The notes below the pieces were generated by a model. It worked only from the letters and a program-made list of their open reading frames with translations, did not search any database and had not been told where the DNA came from. A stretch of DNA of 64,000 nt from Ophiosphaerella korrae (taxonomy: Eukaryota; Ascomycota; Dothideomycetes; Pleosporales; Phaeosphaeriaceae), in contig JALNQF010000071.1 in NCBI GenBank assembly GCA_028456385.1, positions 124,001 through 188,000 on the forward strand. The letters are read 5' to 3'. Positions 56,438 to 64,000 of this stretch are shown one piece after another. Within the stretch, counting starts at the first letter, position 1. Every line of letters begins with the position of its first letter. The position numbers and the translations under genes were made by a program.

Positions 56438-58269
56438 ATGTCAGTGCTTCGACCTGTCCTTCGGATCCAAGCTGTGCGTGTCCATGGCGCGTTTCAACGC
56501 CCTCAACCACACCCTTCCTTGCGCTGTGTGCAGCAGGCTGGCCCTGCGAAGCTAGCGGCACCTAATACTTCATTTGCCCGTTTTCTTACCGGCCAGACTG
56601 GTCCACCCACTCCTGGAAATGATGCTCCCAATCCAATTGACGATGCTACGGAGCATGCCCAACAAGAGGAAGAAGGGTATCATGGAGAAACGAAGAAGGC
56701 TGCTTGGCGAAGCACTGCCTGGAAAATGTTTGAAGCCGCAGCAACTACAGGAGCTAGTATCTTTATCCTGGCATGTGTTGGCATCGGCTACACCAAGTAC
56801 TACAAATGGAATGTACTCGAAAGGATGGAAAACGCTTTCAGAGAAGGTGATCCAGTGCTCGAGCTCGCTGCTACCGGTAAAGATGTCTTCCGAGAGCCCA
56901 CACGACAGGAAGTAACCCATGATGAGGACGATTGTGATCGATGGATCCCACGTGACGAACAGGAGAAGATTGATAAAATTGTTTGGGGTGAGACTAAGGG
57001 ACGCTACCATCTTCTGCTTGGCGAAAAGGGCACCGGAAAGAGTTCCATGTTGATCGATGCCATGGCTAAGATTAACGGCGAGGGCTGTTCGATGATGGAG
57101 GCGCATGCTGATCTGGAAGTTTTTCGAGTTCGTCTCGGCCGTTGCTTAGACTTTGAATACCACGAAGATAACATTGGCTCGCTCTTCTCAATCCGTGGGC
57201 CCCGCGATGCGGGCGCCATACTCGATATCGAACGAGCTTTCAATAAGCTGGAGAAGGTAGCACTTCGACGACGACAGACTGTGGGAAGACCACTCATTCT
57301 TATCATTAACCAAGCACATCTAATCCGAGATGATGAGGACGGGCGAGATCTTATCGAGCTTATCCAACAACGTGCAGAACAATGGGCAGCCTCGAATCTC
57401 GCTACTGTTATTATCAATTCGGATAAGTACTGGGTTTTTGAACGTTTGAAGCATCATGCCACTCGAATGGAGGTTCATCAGATCAAAGACCTCTGTAAAG
57501 AGCGTGCTATGCAGGCTCTACGCAACTACCGTATGAAGTACTGGAAGGAAAAACCAACAGACTCGGTGCTTGAAGAGGTATACGGCAAAATCGGAGGACG
57601 TCTCACTTTTCTCAACCGCGTTGCCAAATCGGAAGATATGGTTACTAAATGCAACCACATTTGTGACATGGAGAAGATTTGGTTCCTCAACAACTGTGCC
57701 ATACTTGGGGAAGAAATGGATGACGACGTCATGGACCAACAAAAGTTTGCTGTCAGTCAGCCCCGACTCCAATATCTCCCACCGCAAATGCTAATTCTGT
57801 CTCGTAGTCCACTGCCATGGTGCTTGCCAACGCCTTGTACAAAGGCGCCCTGGACACGGAGCAAGCTTACTCGCCAGATAAAGGTCATATTCTCCCAGAA
57901 ATCCCCCTTCACCGCGCGCGTTTCATAATGACGCGTTCCGACTTTATTCGCAAACATCATGACCTCTCTATCTTCTCTATCGACTCACATGCCATGGTAC
58001 GCGCCGATTCGGTGCCTATGCAGCGCGCCTTCGAAGAGATTTGCAGCGAGCCTGGGTTCGAGGAGTTCTTGGAAGCAACCCTAGAGAGGATTGGCGATAT
58101 TGAGAGCTTGGGCCGTACTAAGGAGCTTACATTCAAAGATCTTTGGAATGGAGGGAGATACAAGATCACGACACGAAACAAGAGCGGCGAGGTGGAGGGA
58201 GAAGTAGAGATGGAAACTATTGAGGGGAAGCAGGATGAGGATGACAAAGATGGTCAGGACGACAATTGA
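56438..58269 (+). CDS. Mitochondrial AAA+-like P-loop ATPase
   Basis: Exons 56438-57751 and 57808-58269 give 591 residues, joined at QQKFA|STAMVLANALYK. The start MSVLRPVLRIQAVRVHGAFQ is basic without acidic residues, a likely mitochondrial presequence. One transmembrane segment follows (GASIFILACVGIGYTKYY, about 105-122). The Walker A motif is G195EKGTGKSS. A Walker-B-like strand LILIINQAHLI (about 286-296) has Asn where Asp usually sits. The C-terminal 150 residues look like a winged-helix cap (MQALRNYRMKYW, FEEFLEATLERIGD). The tail is acidic. It resembles fungal Orc1/Cdc6-like mitochondrial ATPases; I am unsure of the exact family and role. Confidence 0.75.
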
Positions 58270-61200
58270 GGGGCCAATGATTAGAAATAGATGTTCGCAG
58301 CAGGCCTGGCGGATATGTAATGGTTGGATGAGGCATGAGTAGAATCGTACTTCTACATGGCGCTAGTAAGAATGAGGGTGATACCCTTCCTGTACTAATA
58401 CAATTTTCGTACTCATCTTTTTTGTCCTTGTTTTCTTGTTTTGAGGCCTATTTTACTTCTGTAGTAGTTGTGCTTGAAAAAAGGCAGAATCGTGTTTATA
58501 TTTCGCCTCAATTGGATTGATTCGTCTAGCTGTTGATTTTATTATGCGCTTCCCACTATGCTGCGTATATGTGCAACAATCCTCATGCGTTTTGAGAAAT
58601 ATTATCACGACTTTCACAGCGTCCAATAGAACGAAATATTCCTGCCAATAGATTGCCCTTCTAGATTCTACTAATGCTTCTGGGTACTCATCGAGTATAT
58701 CAATTGGACATTGCTATAGAGATGAAATTAAACGTACCAACACTATACACACAGCGACGAGGAGTGAAATACTATGCACTGAAAGAATTGAGAAAAAAAA
58801 GCCTGGACTAATTTTTGGAGGAGCGGAACGTGACGAATATACCCGTAGGTATGGAATTTGGCACAACGTCACGACTTCGTACTGTAAGTCTGATTTAGCG
58901 TCTACTATCCCAACATTGGATGAGTGGCTACTTTCAATTATTAGAAACACTCGAATGCCTAGCCTGTGTGAGGTCATTACATAACCCTTCCAGTGAAGAT
59001 GAGCTTTCTAGTCGTCATGCTTTAGATCGACAAGCTAGATTCAGGTCTTATCAAAACCAGGTGCATCTCTACCTAGTTTCAACAATTTACAAACAGCATG
59101 TGGGAGGAGTCATTCCTGCAGGAGCCTATGTGTATCTGCTGGACAGGTTAGAGGCGGTGAAGGTAACACGTCGTCCTGCATCTCATCACGCCATAAAGTG
59201 CAACAAGACATGCACCTAATACTAGGTTGTAAACTCCGGCATCGATGACTGTGCTGTGTCTCTCGTGAGCCTGACCGGGCGGATCATAGCGAAATTCCGC
59301 ACGTGGGTGTTGCCGCACATCCCAAGCAGTTGGGATTCTCATTAGTAAGCCGGTGTTGGCGCCAGATTTATCATAAACTACATACCTAATGCATGAGTTT
59401 AGTCACCACTGCATGATATAATCTGGTGTTAAAGGATTGGGAATGGTGTACCTAGACACACATTTTAATCATTGCACCATCTCTTACACCATCTTTTATT
59501 GTGGAGCAATTAGCGTGGCTACATGCTGACCGAAACAACACCAAAATCGTGTCATAGAGCAGTCTATGCATATAGCTTGTTGGCGACAAAGTAATTATTG
59601 GAACAAAGACTTTCTGTATCCATCACTGCCCTTAAAAACTTCTTCTATGCCAATACCTGTAATGTTGAGCTGCATTGCTTGTCTAAAGCCATTTGCCCTC
59701 TTTTCTGGTAGACAAAGTATGCTATTAGCGGCCATCCCGACGGCCTGGGTCGTGATGTTGAGGTGTGCCAATGCAGCAAGCGTAACGAGGTGCGAGTACC
59801 TAATCTGCACATGAAACACAACCTAGGAAGTATTGCAGACGGACGGGGAACAATAAACACAGCCGAAACCAGGCCAAGGTTTGCGATCGTTGCAGAAACA
59901 ATCTGATAAACTCTGCAGGCGGGGAGCTGAAAAGAATGCCGATGCTAGGATAAGGTTTGCGATCGATGTAGAGATGGAAGGTCGATTGGCTCCTTACAAA
60001 AGTATACGCTGCTCCTATTTCCGCACGGGAAATGCAGAGACATGGTTATTTCTAGCGCAAACGCAAATGTGTGGCCCTGGAGCACCGGAGGAAACCTTGA
60101 CGTGCAGCCACCGTATCGATAGCTACTATCGATTGTCAGCATCGGTGTGCAAGTTGCAGAAGAGACCCCTGGTGCGACCAAAAATACGCAAGGTATGTTT
60201 TCGGACGATTTTTGAGTCCTCAACAATCGAGTTGTGTGACTCTCCCTAGCAAAGAGTTTATTTAGGATTGGTGCATAAGTGGCTAATTAATAGCTGGATT
60301 CGATATCATGTCAGCAGCGATTGCCCGGCACTTAGGAATTTGTAGGAATGTCATGGCAAATGGATAAGCCTCGCATGGGCAGAACATGGTGAGAATGTTT
60401 ACATTCCTTATATGACGCAGCAAATCGTATCTAGCGGGTTTATTGGGTGCACAGCAGGGGTTTGAAAAATCTGATATTACGGCTCGCATTCTGTTCCTAA
60501 TGTAATTAGCATAATCGTAATAGGACATGAGACATGAGACATGAGGATGCAGCGATGGAAGAACACATGTAAGCGAAAGCAAATGTAACGGTTTTTTTTT
60601 GCGGCCCGAGGCAAGGCGACAAGGCGTAGAATGTTCCGTGATAGTCAAGATGCTGGTCTTTGGGGCTCGCGTGATGTGATCGTCAGGGACAGGCCGAGGT
60701 TGCAATGATGCTGATCGTACCTCAGGTCAACTGGTTGGCTGGATGCATAGGGCTTGGGCAGGACAATTTTCAGCGATACATAGTGGACTTTGCATATGAT
60801 GCCGGACGGTTGATTTTCTCATTTTGGACATGGCTCGTTGAGTTGTGCTTCCGGTATTATCGAGCAGGCCAGCGTGAAACGTTGCAAATATCACAGGCCG
60901 TATTGGCAAATAGAGGCCGAGTCCACCGGCTAAGTGCCATGACGGCTGTGTATCGGTAGGGCATGCACCAATGCCGGACCTGTCGAGTATCAATGATGAC
61001 CGGGCCGTGCAATTTGAAAGATTATCCATGCTGCCATGTGCGGAGTTGAGTTTACGGAAAGATTTACTGGTTTAGTTGAGGGAAGGGTTCATGTCACGGA
61101 GCCAGTTCCGCTGGGGTTTCAGCATGGCGGTTTCCAGCAGCCAGGCAAAGGTCCACAGCTCGAATTCCACGTGTGGGCAGGGTTAGCGGTGCAGGCTGTG

Positions 61201-63427
61201 GCTCTTTTGGAGCAAGGATCCATGCTTCGCTTCCATGGGCGCGGAAGTTTGGAGTAGCGCGGCCAAATGCAGAAGGCAAGACGTTGGCCAGAGCCCACTT
61301 TCCAGGCTCCCCGCAAGCCAAAAGTCGCGATCGCAATTTGGAGAGATTTTGGCGGAAGCTGCCGTACAACGCAGGGTCCCTGGGAAAGGGCTGGTGGGCT
61401 CTGCTGTCTGTTGTCGACTAGCCAGGCGTGCACTAGGACGAGTTGGCGCACAGTGGCTGTTGCCAGGTGTTTGCTGGTGTGATTGTGGGTGGCAGGCAGG
61501 TACATGTGCCTGGCTGGTGCAACTTGCACCCCTGTCAATACTTTGTTCGGTAAGGGGGGAAATGTGTCGGGCAGGGAGCCGCCTGCAGCCAATCAGCAAT
61601 GCAAGCGGATGAGAATTATATTATTGGCACCATGGCATCAGGCAGATTAAAGAACGGTCAGCAATCGGTTGGCAAAACGGAGAAGGTGCTCAAGAAGGGC
61701 ATTGTTGGCCAGGAGGACGAGGATCAGGATGACGATGAGGATGGGGATGACGAGGGGGGAGGCGTGGTGAGAGTGAGCATGAGCATGACGCAGACAACGA
61801 CAGGTTGAATTTTGGCAGACGCACCCTGTCTGTGTGTGGGACGGACGGGCTGCAGGTGTGGGCCCCATTGAGGTGGATGCTTGCATGGCAACCGTGTCCT
61901 TGGAGCGGGAGGCTGAGGGCTGAAGGCTTGTAGCCGTGGGTGGATGGGATGACAGCGAGAATGCAACCTGTCTGAGCGCGAGGCGCCATGGGAGTCATGG
62001 GGGTGGAGTGGTGATTAGCAGGCAGCTAGTCAGATAAGACAGTGGTGAAGGTTGATTCATCAGAGTGCGTCAGGGCATTGGCGACGCCTTTCCTGTTTGG
62101 GAATGCTTCCAGAAAACAAGCGGCCTGCAGGCTGCCTGCAGGTGGCGCCGAGGGATCCACTGGCGGGCGGTCAACGCTCTCATTACGGTGCATCCATCGG
62201 CGGTGATGCTGGCCAGGAGTGTGCTGTCAGTGGGCGGAGGAGGCATGTCGCTGCTATTACATAGTATGCGGTGAGATGCTGATGTTGGCAAGCTGCCATG
62301 TTGACAAAACACAGGACGGGAAGGAGCATTCAGCATCGATCCCACGTGGATACGGACGGGCAAAAGAAACCCTTCACCAATTCTCCTCGCCGTCGTCCTC
62401 GCACAGAACCACAGGCAAGAAAGCGTCCGGACAAAACACCCAGCTACCTTGCTCCTGCTGCGCGCTGCTCGCTGCTCTTTGATTCAGCACAGTCGCAGTG
62501 GGCCCATCGGGGAAGGAGTCCCGCGGTCAGAGTGAGGCGTTTCCAAACCTTCTCCCAGTGCTTCTGTGCTTCTGGCGCGGCACAGCAGCGAGTCAACGCA
62601 CGACGAGTCCGACCTGGGTGAGCCCGACATGGTCAGTCTGGAAGGTTGCGCGCCGACGCCGTCTGTCTCACCCGCTGCCGCGAGAGCATCGGCCGCGACT
62701 CGTCGACTGATTGCAGCCACACGGCGCCTGGCACCTGCGCGCTGCACCAGCTCCAGCTCCAGCATCTGCATCTGCATGTCCTTGGGCGTCCTGACTTGGG
62801 CACGGCGGTGGGCCTGCGACGTCGCTCGCCATGTTACCATGTATCATGTACCCACAGCCGTTGCTGTGGGCGGCCGCCCGTGTCTGTCCACCCCCTCAGG
62901 CCTAGCGCCGTCTGGCGCTGCAAGGTACGGTGGCTAGCGTGCCCATCTCCTGGATTCAGCTGGCCGATCATCCTGGCATTTGGCTCTGTGGCCACACTCG
63001 ATTTCTGCCACAATCAGGCCCGAACGGAGCCAGTTGAAACACGCCCGAAAGTCCCGTCGCGCGGAACGTCATGTAGTCTGCGCTTTGCTTCTTGACAAAA
63101 GCACTGTCTCTCATTTCATTTCTCTTGCCGGCTAGCTACCCAGACCCCCTTATCCCTCTGCCTGCCACGTTTATATCAGGCAGGGCGCCCTCTTGTCGGA
63201 ATTTCTCATCATTCACTCCCTTTGAGCACTCACTCATTCCTGCTCGTCAAGCCACCACACTGCCTGGCCGTAGTCCATTGGTGCACCTCACATCCACGTC
63301 GACGCCCACACCTGCGCCCTCATATAATACGGCTTACCCATCCCTTCTCCCTCCAACGCCTGGTCACGTCAAAACCACACTCGTTCATCGTCATCATCGC
63401 ACAGGTCTCACCCTGGCTGCCGCAGTC
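58270..63427. other. Long gene-poor region upstream of a small gene
   Basis: More than 5 kb without a supported gene. The first part (58.5-60.6 kb) is AT-rich and includes the shared 17-mer at 59417-59433 and two near-copies of AAGGTTTGCGATCG (about 59877 and 59951). The second part (61.0-63.4 kb) is GC-richer. CCCCT/AGGGG stress-element-like motifs are scattered through it (for example near 61552, 61754, 62889 and 63143). It could hold non-coding transcripts or a large regulatory region for the small gene at 63428. Confidence 0.4.
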
Positions 63428-63617
63428 ATGGTACATCTCTCCATCTGTAAGCCTGCCTTCCCTATTTTTGGCCTTGTGCAACCAATTGCTAACTTATAAA
63501 CCAGTAGACACACCCATCAACAACATGATACTTCGAGAATCAGACTCCAACAATATGGGTCGCGGTGCTTACGATACAACCGGCACCCCCAAGCCGCAGC
63601 CTCCGCCGCCCAAATAA
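63428..63617 (+). CDS. Small 43-residue two-exon protein
   Basis: Exons 63428-63446 and 63505-63617 give 43 residues: MVHLSIL then DTPINNMILRES, NNMGRGAYDTTG and PKPQPPPPK. The intron is 58 bp with GTAAGC donor and CTAAC branch point. The acceptor is a tandem CAGTAG, so use of the second AG gives a 42-residue form lacking one residue. I do not recognise a family. The Gly-Arg and poly-Pro tail look like a conserved short motif protein rather than chance. A TATA-like TATAATA lies near 63323, about 100 bp upstream. The intron is inside a sensible frame, and the stop TAA is followed by a long 3' region. Confidence 0.55.
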
Positions 63618-64000
63618 ATCCATGCGCCATGCCCATCATCCTTCCCCCCTATGACTCACATTCTGCTACATCGCATTGCCAGCGCAGCAATCAGTGTTTC
63701 TATTGGGACTAGAGGGCTGGCCTATCGCGCGTCGTAAGTGCCACACCTCGCATAACCCTGCATGATCACCCTGACTCATCAATACTTAGCACTACACCCA
63801 CTTTCGCATCACACCTCAATCGCCATCACTCGTTTCAAGCCTCCTTCGGGATTACGCCTTTTAATAGTCAGCGATCGCTTCTTCGTTTCCTTGTAACAGC
63901 CTAATACCCCTCGCGAATACCAGTTCCCGTCCTGCGTCATCGAGCGACTCACTGTTCCGTCTTTACGTCTACCCTCTTAGCGACATTTCCTTGCAACAAA
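63618..64000. other. 3' flank, window edge
   Basis: CT-rich, no ORF supported. It probably contains the 3' UTR of the small gene and the 5' flank of the next gene outside the window. Confidence 0.4.

Noticed and set aside
58920..59219. 99-residue frame in AT-rich spacer
   Set aside because: Looks protein-like at a glance but has no domain and no ATG context; could be a decayed transposase piece, not supportable.
60700..62900. Numerous 70-150 residue frames in GC-rich DNA
   Set aside because: Frames occur on both strands at once, none shows a domain or sensible splice structure.
1..64000. CRISPR array, secondary-metabolite cluster or intact transposon
   Set aside because: No spaced direct repeats, no PKS/NRPS/terpene core genes and no complete transposase were seen anywhere.

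Overview
The window is nuclear DNA of a filamentous ascomycete. Genes have short 45-80 bp introns with GTAAGN donors and CTNAC-type branch points, intergenic DNA is compact, and the gene content is typically Pezizomycotina (Pal1, an SLS1-type mitochondrial protein, STB3, a fungal GRDP-like protein, a FRE-type ferric reductase). Protein flavour suggests Dothideomycetes/Pleosporales, but that is inference. I rebuilt splice forms by hand by requiring canonical sites, phase continuity and family-consistent junctions. Exon coordinates are given in each entry.

Layout. 1-5 kb: the 3' end of an MFS anion permease, a GRDP-like protein with a Gly/Cys tail, and an intron-containing tRNA-Arg(ACG). 5-10.4 kb: a Nudix hydrolase, a tiny 26-residue metallothionein, a TBC Rab-GAP and Mediator MED31. 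11-22 kb, dense housekeeping: PAL1, a Rad51-like paralogue with a degenerate Walker A, the tRNA adenosine deaminase TAD1, an NT-C2 protein, mitochondrial SLS1 and an EXPERA membrane protein. 22.4-23.3 kb: a proline/serine-rich protein ending in a CaaX box. 23.3-28.7 kb: a visibly AT-rich stretch with no gene I can support. 28.7-43.4 kb: a ferric reductase, a large unknown nuclear-looking protein, a DUF1295 membrane protein head to head with topoisomerase III (TOP3), and STB3. 44-49 kb: AT-rich, with a short F-box-like gene, L-rhamnose mutarotase, an MFS permease and two copies of a decayed dispersed repeat (a third is near 1.2 kb). 50-58 kb: an unknown multi-pass membrane protein, CLU1 and a mitochondrial AAA-like ATPase. 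58-63.4 kb: a gene-poor 5 kb. 63.4 kb: a 43-residue two-exon small protein.

Most genes are independent housekeeping units arranged head to head (MED31/PAL1, DUF1295/TOP3, CLU1/AAA) or tail to tail (Rad51-like/TAD1, 61 bp apart). I see no secondary-metabolite cluster, CRISPR array or intact transposon. The most noteworthy items are the metallothionein whose stop codon is made by splicing, two GC-AG introns, the degenerate Rad51 paralogue, the CaaX protein, the short C-terminal small protein behind a very long gene-free upstream region, a possible rhamnose-uptake pair, and a three-copy repeat with RIP-like transitions.
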